Below, piece by piece: positions 42,490-51,214 of a stretch of DNA of 64,000 bases (position 1 is its first letter; each line of letters starts with the position of its first letter). The DNA is from Paracoccus seriniphilus. Lineage in GTDB: Bacteria > Pseudomonadota > Alphaproteobacteria > Rhodobacterales > Rhodobacteraceae. Position numbers and translations under genes: made by a program. The DNA lies in NCBI RefSeq assembly GCF_028553745.1, contig NZ_CP067129.1:77001-141000 (forward strand). Direction: 5' to 3'. Below the pieces are notes generated by a model. The model had not been told where the DNA came from and ran no database searches. It saw nothing but the letters and a program-made list of their open reading frames with translations.

Positions 42490-43545
42490 AAGGGCGCTGT
42501 TGCACATCTCGGTGAGGGGGATTCACTGAGCGCGTTCTGACTGTTAGCTCGAAGGCATGCCAAAGCCTTCCCCAACCCGCTACCGCACGACGAACTGGTC
42601 CGACTACAACGCGGCGCTGCGCAAGCGCGGCTCGTTGTCGGTCTGGTTCGATCCCGAGATGGTTTGGCATGGCGGCAAGACCGGCAAGCGCGGACGGCCC
42701 GAGACCTTCTCGGACGCTGCGATCCAGACATGCCTGACCTTGAAGGTGCTCTTCGGTCTTCCGCTTCGGCAGACGGTCGGGCTGGTCGAAAGCCTGATCC
42801 AGATGGCGGGGCTCGACTGGCCAGTTCCGGATTATTCGACGCTGTGCCGGCGGCAGGCGCGGATCGCGGTGCAGGTCCCATATCGCACATCTGGCCAGCC
42901 GCTGAACCTGCTTGTCGACAGCACCGGCATCAAGTTTCGCGGCGATGGCGAGTGGCAGGCCCGCAAGCATGGCCCATCCCGCCGAAGGTAATGGAGGAAA
43001 GTCCATATCGCCATGGACGCGGGCACCGGGATGTGCGCGCGGTCGAGTTCACCTCGAGCCGCCAAGGCGACAGCCCACTACTGCCGGACCTGCTGGCGCA
43101 GATCCCCCCGGAGGAGGCGATCGGCACGGTCACCGCTGACGGTGCCTATGATACACGACGATGCCATGGCGCGATCATCGGCCGAGGTGCCGCCGCGGTC
43201 ATACCAATCCGGCGCAATGGCCGTGCCTGGAAAGAAGACTGTCCCGCTGCCATCGCACGAAACGAAATCCTGCGGGCAACCCAGCGTTTGGGCCGGACGC
43301 TCTGGAAGAAGTGGACCGGCTACCACGTCCGAAGTCGGGTCGAAGCTCTGATGAACTGCCTGAAGCTCTTCGGCGAGCGGATCATGTCACGAGACCCCGA
43401 CCGCCAGACCGCCGAAATCCAGATCCGCATCGCCATCATGAACCGCTACTCGGCCCTCGGGCGGGCCGAGATCGAAGCCGTCCGCTGAAAAAAGGCGGGA
43501 AAGGGCGCATTCATCCTCGAACCTGATTTGCGCAACATCGTCGTT
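42490..43545. mobile_element. IS5-family insertion sequence
   Basis: About 1.05 kb around a broken transposase. The left tip CTGTTGCACATCTCGG and the inverse of the right tip (ATGTTGCGCAAATCAGG) are similar, which gives the likely ends near 42494 and 43542. The exact termini are uncertain by a few bases. Confidence 0.65.
42557..43488 (+). pseudogene. IS5-family transposase, broken
   Basis: The N-terminal part (MPKPSPTRYRTTNWSDYN…) ends at an in-frame TAA (42989-42991), but the same frame continues WRKVHIAMDAGTG. The reading then shifts near 43030 into DVRAVEFTSSRQGD and runs to a normal IS5 C-terminus (MNRYSALGRAEIEAVR). First-Asp region LVDSTGIKFRGDGEW and second-Asp TADGAYDTRRC are present. 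One nonsense codon and one frameshift make it inactive. Confidence 0.85.
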
Positions 43546-43892
43546 CTGCGGGCTCAGGCCATGACCAAATACCACCGGCTGTTCAAACCCGTGCAACTGT
43601 CGCTACCTTTGTAAGGGCGGCTCACTCGCCGTTTGCCTCTGCCCCAGCCAAAGCTTCCGATCATTTCGGTCCGAAAAGGGCGACGCTCAGCGAAACCTAA
43701 ACCATTCCAACGATCATACATGGCCACGTTCATCACGAGCAACCGAGCGTGAAAGGGGAGATCCAATTTGCCGGTCAACTGTTCGAAGCCCTGTGTCCAA
43801 GCCAAGGATCCAAGCAAAAGAGCGACCTTAGCCAGATACCGCGATAACCCCTGTCTATTGATGCTGGGTTTGCGAGCCGGTGTATCGCCGCC
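43546..43892. other. Region without a supported gene
   Basis: Between the IS5 element and the oxidoreductase promoter. A 129-codon minus frame (METNLNFVPIG…) is open but matches nothing I recognise and runs against the neighbouring promoter. I treat it as non-coding. Confidence 0.4.
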
Positions 43893-43921
43893 TTGACGAA
43901 TTAATTTAATACCGATAGGTA
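43893..43921 (+). promoter_or_regulatory. Oxidoreductase promoter with TetR-type operator
   Basis: TTGACG (43893-43898), 17-nt spacer, then TAGGTA (43916-43921). The operator TACCGATAGGTA (43910-43921) covers the -10 and is followed by CGAAAT. The same TAC(C/T)-N4-GGTA core occurs twice in front of the TetR gene at 47401. Confidence 0.6.
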
Positions 43922-43989
43922 CGAAATTCAGATTCGTCTCCATTCGAAGAGTGGGGAAATGTCACCCTAATCAGAAAGAAAACAGAACG

Positions 43990-44976
43990 ATGCAAACATG
44001 GAAAGCTGAAGCCTTCGGACCAGTCGAGCAAGTCCTTGAACGTGTTGATGCGCCCGATTTGGCACCCCCACCCGCCGACTGTGTGACAGTAAAGGTATTG
44101 GCCGCCGCGGTGGGGATGCCGGATGTCTTGATGACCAAAGGTGAATATCCCCTTGTTCAAACCCCGCCTGTCAGCCCAGGATCGGAAGTTGTCGGTATCG
44201 TTACAGAGGTTGCCGAAGGTGTAGAATTTGCCGTTGGCGACAAGGTCATGGGGCTTACCCTGTTTATGGGCGGCTCTGGTGGGTTTTCCGAATATTGCTA
44301 TATGTCAACGAAGATGCTGATGACCAAAGTTCCCGAAGGAATGCCTGACGAGCAAGCCGCCGGATTTGTCGTGGCCTATTTAACTGCGCATACTGGAATG
44401 GTGCAGCGGGCTAAGCTTCTGGCTGGGGAAACTCTGTTGGTTCTGGGTGCCTCCGGGGGCACCGGGTCTACTGCGGTGCAGCTTGGCAAAGCGCTTGGCG
44501 CGACTGTTGTGGCGGTTGCAGGTGGGCCGGAAAAGGTTGCCTTTTGCAAGTCGCTGGGGGCGGATCATGTGGTGGATTACCGCGCTGGATCCATTTCAGA
44601 GCAGGTGACAGACCTGGTTGGAACTGTGGATGTCATCTATGATCCGGTCGGTGGCGCAGCCGGTGAGGATGCTCTCAAATCGATTGGTATCGGTGGCCGT
44701 TTGGCGTTGATTGGCTATGGCAGCGGTGCGTGGACGAAGCTGGATGCCGGTGATATGACGGCCCGCGGGTACAGCGCCATGGGTGTCCTGCCGTTACACA
44801 GCACGGCTGAAGAACTCAACGCAGCCTACAGACAGCTTTCAGACCTGTATCAGCAAGGCAAAATATCGGTGCCTGTTGACAAAATTTACGAGTTTGACGC
44901 CGTTCGGGACGCGATGATCGCCGTGTCGAAATCGCAAATGCTGGGCAAACATATCGTGCGGGTAAGCGAAGCCTGA
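43990..44976 (+). CDS. NADPH:quinone oxidoreductase-like (zinc-independent MDR) protein
   Basis: 328 residues of the medium-chain dehydrogenase/reductase superfamily, quinone-oxidoreductase branch. The GroES-like N-domain has the phrase SPGSEVVGIVTEVAEGVEFAVGDKV. The Rossmann NADPH site is LLVLGASGGTGSTAVQLGKALGA, and DVIYDPVGG follows. It lacks the cysteine/histidine zinc ligands of alcohol dehydrogenases. The likely reaction is NADPH-dependent reduction of quinones or enones. It is cargo of element 2, under the TetR-type operator. Start by homology at MQTWKAEAFG; 13 upstream codons are unsupported. Confidence 0.85.
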   Translation: MQTWKAEAFGPVEQVLERVDAPDLAPPPADCVTVKVLAAAVGMPDVLMTKGEYPLVQTPPVSPGSEVVGIVTEVAEGVEFAVGDKVMGLTLFMGGSGGFSEYCYMSTKMLMTKVPEGMPDEQAAGFVVAYLTAHTGMVQRAKLLAGETLLVLGASGGTGSTAVQLGKALGATVVAVAGGPEKVAFCKSLGADHVVDYRAGSISEQVTDLVGTVDVIYDPVGGAAGEDALKSIGIGGRLALIGYGSGAWTKLDAGDMTARGYSAMGVLPLHSTAEELNAAYRQLSDLYQQGKISVPVDKIYEFDAVRDAMIAVSKSQMLGKHIVRVSEA

Positions 44977-45281
44977 TCTCTTGATATCGGTTGACGGTCC
45001 TGAAGCATCCAGCTTGTAAGCTGAAACATATCCGGAGGCGTTGAAGTCATTTCAGCCGCCTTCGGGTGTGGAGAGTTCGCAGATTTCTATGAGTGCTTGG
45101 ACAAATCTCTGATATGTTCCAAGCACCGATCCCGCCCACCCGCATTTGGGGATGGACGGCGACAACGTCAGAAGATTAGCGGCAGGGGGGCGGCTTTTGG
45201 CTGCGTTCAAATGTGAGGGGGGACGGCGGAATGGCTTGCTGTTCGCGCCATTCCGCCATGACTACGTCACGTTGGTTCGGG
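44977..45281. other. Intergenic region with two strong hairpins
   Basis: It lies between convergent oxidoreductase and dehalogenase genes. GTGCTTGGA/TCCAAGCAC pair at 45093-45101/45118-45126. GGCGGAATGGC/GCCATTCCGCC pair perfectly at 45225-45235/45247-45257. Neither has a T-run; they may still bound the two transcripts. No gene is seen. Confidence 0.5.
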
Positions 45282-46157
45282 CTATAGCGTGTCGAACCAG
45301 TCCCGAATGGCGGTGCCAATTTCATCGGGTGAATCTTCTTGAATGAAGTGAAGACCGGGAACCGTTACTTCGCTGACATTGGACAGGCTCCGGGCAAAGT
45401 CGCGAAGCTCTCCTGTCAGGATGATACCTGGCTCTGCATTCACGAACAGCTTGGGAATGTCCGTTTTTCCCAGCCACTCGGAATAGGCGTCAACCACCGC
45501 GGCAACTTCTGGCGGGTCACCTGCGATCGGGATCTGGCGAGGGAAGGTCAGCGTGGGCCGACGATCCTCTCCCGCATTCAGGAACGGGCGACGATACTCA
45601 TTCATTTCGTCTTCGCTCAGGTCGCGAATGACGGCTGCGGGAACGAACCCTTCGACAAAGATATTGTTTTCCAGAACCATTTGCTCGCCTGCCGGGGACC
45701 GAAAGCCCTCAAACAGCGCACGGCCCTCGTCGTCGAACGAATCCCAGTTTTGCAATGCCTTAACAGCCGCTTCCATAAAGGCGATGCCCTTCACGGCCCC
45801 TTCATTCTTGCTGGCCCAATCAAAGCCAAGCGACGAGCCCCAGTCATGCAGCACCAGAGTCACGTTTTCAGTCACGCCCAACTGTTCGAGCAACGCAAAC
45901 AGGTACTTGCGCTGTTCGGCATAGGTGTAACGGTCAGGACCGCTGTTTTCGAGCTTGTCACTGTCGCCCATCCCGATCAGATCGGGTGCGATCAGGCGGC
46001 CTTTGCCTGCAAGATACGGCATGATGTTGCGCCAAAGATATGACGATGTCGGATTGCCGTGCAGGAAGACAATCGGATCTCCCTCACCCTCTTCGATATA
46101 GGCCATCTGGCTGCCAAAGACGGTTGCGAATTTTTTTCTGTCGCGAAAGCTGGACAT
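45282..46157 (-). CDS. Haloalkane dehalogenase
   Basis: 291 residues, alpha/beta hydrolase of the DhaA/LinB type. It hydrolyses carbon-halogen bonds to alcohol and halide. [14 protein letters not shown] gives the oxyanion/halide Asn. [15 protein letters not shown] holds the nucleophile Asp and neighbouring halide Trp, and [11 protein letters not shown] the catalytic His. Length and motifs are complete. The ATG at 46157 has AAAAGGAA before it. It follows the SDR gene by 120 bp on the same strand and is probably co-transcribed. A free-standing epoxide hydrolase is the main alternative, but the HDWG motif and the Asn fit the dehalogenases. Confidence 0.85.
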   Translation of the reverse strand: MSSFRDRKKFATVFGSQMAYIEEGEGDPIVFLHGNPTSSYLWRNIMPYLAGKGRLIAPDLIGMGDSDKLENSGPDRYTYAEQRKYLFALLEQLGVTENVTLVLHDWGSSLGFDWASKNEGAVKGIAFMEAAVKALQNWDSFDDEGRALFEGFRSPAGEQMVLENNIFVEGFVPAAVIRDLSEDEMNEYRRPFLNAGEDRRPTLTFPRQIPIAGDPPEVAAVVDAYSEWLGKTDIPKLFVNAEPGIILTGELRDFARSLSNVSEVTVPGLHFIQEDSPDEIGTAIRDWFDTL

Positions 46158-46276
46158 GGTTGTTCCTTTTAGAATGGAAATAGGGAAGCGTTTAGGCACG
46201 CGGCCTGTTGAACCGAGGCGCGCAGTGAATTCGGCGCGCCTCACATTTCTTTTTGATCAGGTTCGGATTGATCGGT

Positions 46277-47287
46277 TTAGGTTTGCAACGCCGAGATTTT
46301 GACTGCCGTTTCAGACAGGGTTTTTCTGAATGGCATTGGCGTCCAGCCAAATGTTCTGCGGGTCGCAGAATTGTCTCCGCTCAGATTCAGGCCAAGCCAA
46401 CCGACCATACCACGGGCCTCGCTGTCGAAGATCGCCATGATGCGCATAAGAAAACTCGGGGCAAGACGGGTGCTGGGACCACTATACCCTCCGTCTTTCA
46501 ACATCTGTGCAACACTTTGAAAGCTTCTGGCCGGCGTGTCAGCGACAAGGAACCTTTGGCCTGCCGCTTCGGGTGTTTCCAGCGCTTTGACATGCAGCGC
46601 CGCAACGTCGCGCACATCGCCCATGGGCATGGCAACTTTCGGAACCATTGGCATTTTCCCACGAAGCATGCGGTCAATTGTGGACAGGGCCTCGCCCGAG
46701 ATATCGTCACCCACAGGCGGCCCAAAGGTCGCACCCGGCGCAATGACGGTCAGTTCCAGATCCGTTCCGGCGGCTTCGTTCTTCATGAAGTCCCAAGCGG
46801 CGCGCTCGGCAAGTGTCTTGCTCTTGAGATAGGCGCTCATTTTAGGCGCGTTGGTATCGGTCCAGTCCTTTGGGCCAATTTCACCTGTTAGCTTGCTGAA
46901 CATTGCGCCTGCGGAACTGGTCAGTACGACCCGCTTAACACCGGCATTTTTAGCGGCGCGCATGGCGCGCAATGTCCCCTGAACCGCCGGGACAATGATT
47001 TCGTCCTCGTGTTTGGGGGCAGCAGAGACAAAGGGCGAGGCAACGTGCATGATATAGTCCGCGCCCGCCGCGGCCTCGTCCCAGCCTTTGTCAGATGCCA
47101 GATCCAGCTCGACAATCGTCAGATTTGAGACATCTACATTGGCAGCCGTCAGCGTATCGCGGACCTGCTGCTCTTTTCTTTTGCTGCGAACCGAGCCACG
47201 GACAATGTATCCTTGGTTCAGCAACACTTTGGCGCAGTGCAATCCAATAAACCCGGAAACTCCGGTCAAAAGCACAGTTTTCGTCAT
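46277..47287 (-). CDS. NAD(P)-dependent SDR, dihydroflavonol 4-reductase-like
   Basis: 336 residues of the extended SDR superfamily. VLLTGVSGFIGLHCAKVLL is the TGxxGxxG cofactor site. SSAGAM and the YxxxK pair (AYLKSKTLAE) are the active site. The later GATFGPPVGDD and ADTPARSFQ are typical of DFR/cinnamyl-type reductases. It reduces an aldehyde or ketone, possibly the product side of the dehalogenase pathway. The ATG at 47287 has GGAGAAGG upstream. It is divergent from tetR with operators between. Confidence 0.82.
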   Translation of the reverse strand: MTKTVLLTGVSGFIGLHCAKVLLNQGYIVRGSVRSKRKEQQVRDTLTAANVDVSNLTIVELDLASDKGWDEAAAGADYIMHVASPFVSAAPKHEDEIIVPAVQGTLRAMRAAKNAGVKRVVLTSSAGAMFSKLTGEIGPKDWTDTNAPKMSAYLKSKTLAERAAWDFMKNEAAGTDLELTVIAPGATFGPPVGDDISGEALSTIDRMLRGKMPMVPKVAMPMGDVRDVAALHVKALETPEAAGQRFLVADTPARSFQSVAQMLKDGGYSGPSTRLAPSFLMRIMAIFDSEARGMVGWLGLNLSGDNSATRRTFGWTPMPFRKTLSETAVKISALQT

Positions 47288-47343
47288 AACCTTCTCCATC
47301 TAAAACCTGCCAATCTGGCATGTAATCCTGTGTTGATTTTATC

Positions 47344-47393
47344 CGTACTACATGGTACGAAAATATAAGGAAAGATTAAAATACCAACCGGTA
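47344..47393. promoter_or_regulatory. Twin TetR-type operators in the SDR/tetR divergent promoter
   Basis: TACTACATGGTACG (47346-47359, inside a CGTAC…GTACG palindrome) and TACCAACCGGTACA (47382-47395) share TAC(C/T)-N4-GGTA with the site at 43910. They sit between diverging genes, one overlapping the likely tetR -10/+1. Confidence 0.6.
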
Positions 47394-47400
47394 CATAAAT

Positions 47401-48012
47401 ATGAAGACACAGAAAAAACCCACACCCAGAGGCCGCCCCAAGACGCTCAATCGCGATCATCTCATTGAAATTGCAAAAGAAAGCTATTGGGCCGAGGGGC
47501 CGACGCATGTCTCGATCAACGAGATTTGCAAACGCTCCGGGGTGTCGAAACCTGGCTTGTATCGTGAGTTTGGCAACGAAGATGGTCTAAGGCAGGCTGT
47601 GTTGAAAAGTTACCGCGATGAGACCTTGGAACCGCTTTACGCGATTTTTCAATCTGGTGGTCGGTTCTCAGAAAACGTGGACGCCTTGATTGACCTTTTG
47701 CGGTCAAGCCAACTGAATTCACCCACTCCAAAAGGGTGTCTGTTGCAAGATATGTCCGCGACGCGGGGGCAAATGGGGGAGTTGACTGCAGATACCATCG
47801 ATATGCTCAGGGCAGAGACTTTAGATATATACGAAGACTGGATCGCACGCGCCAAAGAGAATGGTGAGATATCGACTGATTTGTCTAACCCCGCCGCAGC
47901 GATCTATGTCGATTTGCAACTGGCCAGCGCGATGGTTTTGATAAAACGCCAAGCGTCGCCAGAGGCCGTGGGTGAATTTCTGAGAACTGCGTTTTCGGTT
48001 TTCTCAAATTGA
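47401..48012 (+). CDS. TetR family regulator of the dehalogenase cluster
   Basis: 203 residues. A basic arm RGRPK leads the HTH DHLIEIAKESYWAEGPTHVSINEICKRSGVSKPGLYREFGNEDGL. The C-terminal domain is of the AcrR/TetR_C type with CLLQDMSATRGQMGEL. It is divergent from the SDR-dehalogenase unit with two operator-like sites in 113 bp, and a third in front of the oxidoreductase. It most likely represses all three genes and itself until an electrophile or halogenated compound appears (inferred). Confidence 0.87.
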   Translation: MKTQKKPTPRGRPKTLNRDHLIEIAKESYWAEGPTHVSINEICKRSGVSKPGLYREFGNEDGLRQAVLKSYRDETLEPLYAIFQSGGRFSENVDALIDLLRSSQLNSPTPKGCLLQDMSATRGQMGELTADTIDMLRAETLDIYEDWIARAKENGEISTDLSNPAAAIYVDLQLASAMVLIKRQASPEAVGEFLRTAFSVFSN

Positions 48013-48119
48013 CCGAGTAGGGATCGCTGGCCGCTATTTCTTGCCACAATGGCGACTGTCCGCCCTTTCCACAGGACAAGGGCAGTAATTTGGACCACCC
48101 GATCAACTACGTGAAACGG

Positions 48120-50210
48120 TCACGACAAGTTGGCCCTGTTTTTCCGTTTGTCTTTGGTTGCCAAGTCGTGCCGAACAAGAACCGATCGGACACCTTGGTC
48201 TGAAATATCGACACCTTCGCGTTGAAGCTTTCGAGACAGGCCCACCTGCCCCAATGCAGGTCGTAGAAGGGTCATATCCAGAATGGCTGTTTCGGCTGTC
48301 TTTTGCTCCTCTGGCGACAGCCGGGACCATAGCTTTCCGGTTCTGGGCCCTGGCTTCGCGGGCAGGAGGTAGAGGTGCGGGTCTTGCACATCGGTCCGCC
48401 AGTAGCATTTGCTGAGGCCCTTCTCGTCAACGACGGGGGTGACTCCCCGGCTTTTCAAACGATTGTAGATCACGCCGGGCACGAGTTCCGTCTTACGCGA
48501 TACGTGAGCAAGCGTGACGTAACTCTCCTGGAAATCCGCCATTGATTTCCAGGTCACCATTTCAATGACGAACCGGCTGTCGCTGTTGTAGCAACGAACA
48601 GACGAAAGATATTCCTGCTCCAGAAGCCAGTTCAGCGTGGCGTTCGAGATCCCGAGATGGCGGAAGGCAGGAATCCGGGGCAAGCCGGGGTTCTCGGCTT
48701 TCGGCAGAGCAGCGCGAAGCTCGGAAACAGAGATCACCAGATGATCCAGTCGGGATTTACCGTTCAGCAATCCTTTCGGCTTGATCTTCTCCTTCACAAT
48801 GATTTCAAGGATTTCCGCAAGGTTGCAGTTTGCTCGAACCGGCACCTTGGAGATCCGCTCCCAGTCTGAATTCTTCAGGGAAGAGCCGAGCGTCGGAAGG
48901 TTGCCGCAAAGTGCTTCCTTGAAGGCATCGACATCTTCGACCCAGAAGTCGAAGGTCTTCTTTTGCTTGTGGCTTTGGTCTGTTCGCGGGCGCAGAAGCC
49001 CCGCAGCAACGAGTGTCCGAAACGATTCGACCGTGATACCCAACCGTTTGGCCGTTTCGTTCTCAAACAGCAGACGGTCCTTCTGGTGTCGCAACCGCTC
49101 GACAGTTTCGACGGTCAGCGGACCTGTCAAAACCACCTGACCAGCCGCGCCCTGCGTTGCCAACCCATCCGCGACGAGCATATCCTTGAAAAACTCAAGG
49201 CGTCTTTTGACTTGGATACAGGCCGAATTCAGCGAATGTAATTTTCGCTCCGGCAGCGCCTGTCCCAGAACAACAGATCCACCTTTGAACGGGAAATTAC
49301 TGACGAAATACTCCCTGACCACCTGCCTGATCGGCAGGGTATTTGTGCTCAGGCTTTTCTTGGAACTGGCAAGAAACCTCTGAAACTCTCCGAACTGTGG
49401 ATGTGGCTGGTTTCCAACCATCTCGGGGTCGCTTCGACGCAGTTTCTCCAATGTGCTGATCAGGCGGTCAGGGCCTTTGGCAAAAACGTCGAAACCAACT
49501 TCAGCGGCCTGTCTTTGCTGCTTATCTGTCAGCGCAAGGAAGCGGCTTCGCTTGCCATGCTGAATGAGGCTTCCAAGGAGTTCCGCGGCTTTGCACAATG
49601 TCGGAATTTCAATCTGGTCGACCCAGTCGTCCCCCAAGGGACGATAGAGCCGACCCGAAAGATAGGATTCCAGACTGCTCGCAGGACAGGCCTCCTCGCG
49701 GCTCGCCTGACGGATTATCTCATCCCAATGTGCGCTGATTCTTGCGGTGACATCGCGATAGCTCCCCGGATCATTCTTCTGCGGCACGGCAATGAGTCTG
49801 ACCGCATGCCGGTCACAGGCCGCAACATGCTTAAGCTGCCAATGTAGCCGGTGGATCGGGCGCCATTTCGGATCCTGACCCGCATGGTTTTCCTTGAGGC
49901 AACAAGGGCAGACATACAGATCTCTGCGCGTCAGGGTTTCCCGGTGCAGCACTTGCTTGCCCGCAAAGCATTTTGTCGCGCTTGCGATCCTGATCGTGGT
50001 AAACAGGAAGGCATCCGGTTCCAGACCTGCCATGTATCGCAACTGGTTCAGCGATATCTCATCGCCGCGCGCCATTGCTGAAAGATCGATACCAACATCC
50101 TCGGCAAACCGGGAAACAGACCCTGCCAGATTTCGACGGGCCAAACGCGACAGATAGGCGACCGGGTATTCATAAGCCGAGAGTGGCAGGGTCAACGCAA
50201 GGCGGATCAT
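48120..50210 (-). CDS. tniQ: TniQ/TnsD-like target-selection protein, element 2
   Basis: 696 residues, same length as the element 1 copy and differing by about 20 substitutions, none in the zinc ligands (C101/C103/C104, C132, H135). Some changes cluster in the C-terminal half (for example NPHL to DPHL, SGQG to SDQG). It is intact and could still bind the tRNA-Pro site. The start overlaps tnsC by 4 bp. Homology with element 1 ends about 60 bp past the stop, at 48060. Confidence 0.9.
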   Translation of the reverse strand: MIRLALTLPLSAYEYPVAYLSRLARRNLAGSVSRFAEDVGIDLSAMARGDEISLNQLRYMAGLEPDAFLFTTIRIASATKCFAGKQVLHRETLTRRDLYVCPCCLKENHAGQDPKWRPIHRLHWQLKHVAACDRHAVRLIAVPQKNDPGSYRDVTARISAHWDEIIRQASREEACPASSLESYLSGRLYRPLGDDWVDQIEIPTLCKAAELLGSLIQHGKRSRFLALTDKQQRQAAEVGFDVFAKGPDRLISTLEKLRRSDPEMVGNQPHPQFGEFQRFLASSKKSLSTNTLPIRQVVREYFVSNFPFKGGSVVLGQALPERKLHSLNSACIQVKRRLEFFKDMLVADGLATQGAAGQVVLTGPLTVETVERLRHQKDRLLFENETAKRLGITVESFRTLVAAGLLRPRTDQSHKQKKTFDFWVEDVDAFKEALCGNLPTLGSSLKNSDWERISKVPVRANCNLAEILEIIVKEKIKPKGLLNGKSRLDHLVISVSELRAALPKAENPGLPRIPAFRHLGISNATLNWLLEQEYLSSVRCYNSDSRFVIEMVTWKSMADFQESYVTLAHVSRKTELVPGVIYNRLKSRGVTPVVDEKGLSKCYWRTDVQDPHLYLLPAKPGPRTGKLWSRLSPEEQKTAETAILDMTLLRPALGQVGLSRKLQREGVDISDQGVRSVLVRHDLATKDKRKNRANLS

Positions 50211-51214
50211 TCCTCACCTTCCCGGCCAAGCAGCTTGCGGACATCAATACGCTCGTACTCATCGGCAATGAAGGGATTGAGCCCGGCGATGCATCCCGAG
50301 CGCCGAGAAAAGGCCGCAGCGAAATGTTCGACCGAAAGGGATGAAGCACCCGAGTGCAACGCTTCCTCGAGGCCGTCGATCGTCATCTCGATCAGCAGTC
50401 CAAATTCTCTGCCTGCGGCGTGAATCAATCGCGCCGCAACGTCCGCTGCCGTCGCTGCCGGCTCCCAGGGAATTCCCACTTCTGCCGAATAGAAGCCGAC
50501 AACAGCCCGAACCTCGCCGATATCACCCAAGGGGCTGAGGCGCGGAAGCTCCAGCGGGAAGACCCGTCTCGCCAACTGCGGATCGTAGTTGAGAAGATCC
50601 TTCAATCCTGGCATGCCGGATAGAATGAGCCCGACGGGCCAGCTCCGAGACTGCATCAGTGATTTCAGCGTGTTGATTACCGACTGCATTTCTTTCGGCG
50701 TCTGGTGCCTGGCAATGTCCTGCGCTTCGTCGAGATGCAGGAACAGGACTTTCCGCTCCTTGAGAAACCCCCTCACGAGTTCCCAGATCGCATCGGTGGT
50801 TCGTTCTCGTCGCAGAGGGCGCCCAAGCGCTTCAAGGATAGACCGCCCGACGGACTTCAGGGTTGCGGGTGAAGGAACCATCAGGCTGACAACGTCGCAA
50901 TGATCCTGCCCCTCTTGGGGCAGGATCAAACCGGATGTCTTGGTCAAAAGGCGATCAATGGCGGTGGATTTTCCGCTGCCTGAAGCTCCAATCAGGGCGA
51001 TCGCTCTCGCTTCGCGCACCTCCCCCTTGTCGACCTCCACGCGTCGATTGCGGAGAAGGCGCTCAAACTGCCCTTCGAGCTGTTCATAAACGGGGTGATG
51101 CGCGAAATGCGCTCTGAGCGCCAGCATGCGCTGCCCAATTTCCGGACCGGGGTCAGTCACGTGAGATCCTCCAGCGAGGCGGAGTGTCGGTATCGGGAGG
51201 GGTGTCGGCGTCAT
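50207..51214 (-). CDS. tnsC: TniB/TnsC-like ATPase, element 2
   Basis: 335 residues with intact Walker A (GASGSGKST) and Walker B (FLHLDEAQD). It differs from element 1 by only about five residues. It is open and probably functional, but its partner tnsB is truncated and tnsA is gone, so it would need element 1 proteins. TnsC from either element could mediate immunity for both. Confidence 0.9.
   Translation of the reverse strand: MTPTPLPIPTLRLAGGSHVTDPGPEIGQRMLALRAHFAHHPVYEQLEGQFERLLRNRRVEVDKGEVREARAIALIGASGSGKSTAIDRLLTKTSGLILPQEGQDHCDVVSLMVPSPATLKSVGRSILEALGRPLRRERTTDAIWELVRGFLKERKVLFLHLDEAQDIARHQTPKEMQSVINTLKSLMQSRSWPVGLILSGMPGLKDLLNYDPQLARRVFPLELPRLSPLGDIGEVRAVVGFYSAEVGIPWEPAATAADVAARLIHAAGREFGLLIEMTIDGLEEALHSGASSLSVEHFAAAFSRRSGCIAGLNPFIADEYERIDVRKLLGREGEE

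Noticed and set aside
42557..43488. Programmed frameshift making a working two-ORF IS5 transposase
   Set aside because: There is an in-frame TAA before the frameshift with coding sequence continuing past it, so at least two lesions are needed to explain it.
43554..43943. 129-codon minus-strand frame upstream of the oxidoreductase
   Set aside because: No recognisable family; it overlaps the promoter/operator of the opposite gene.
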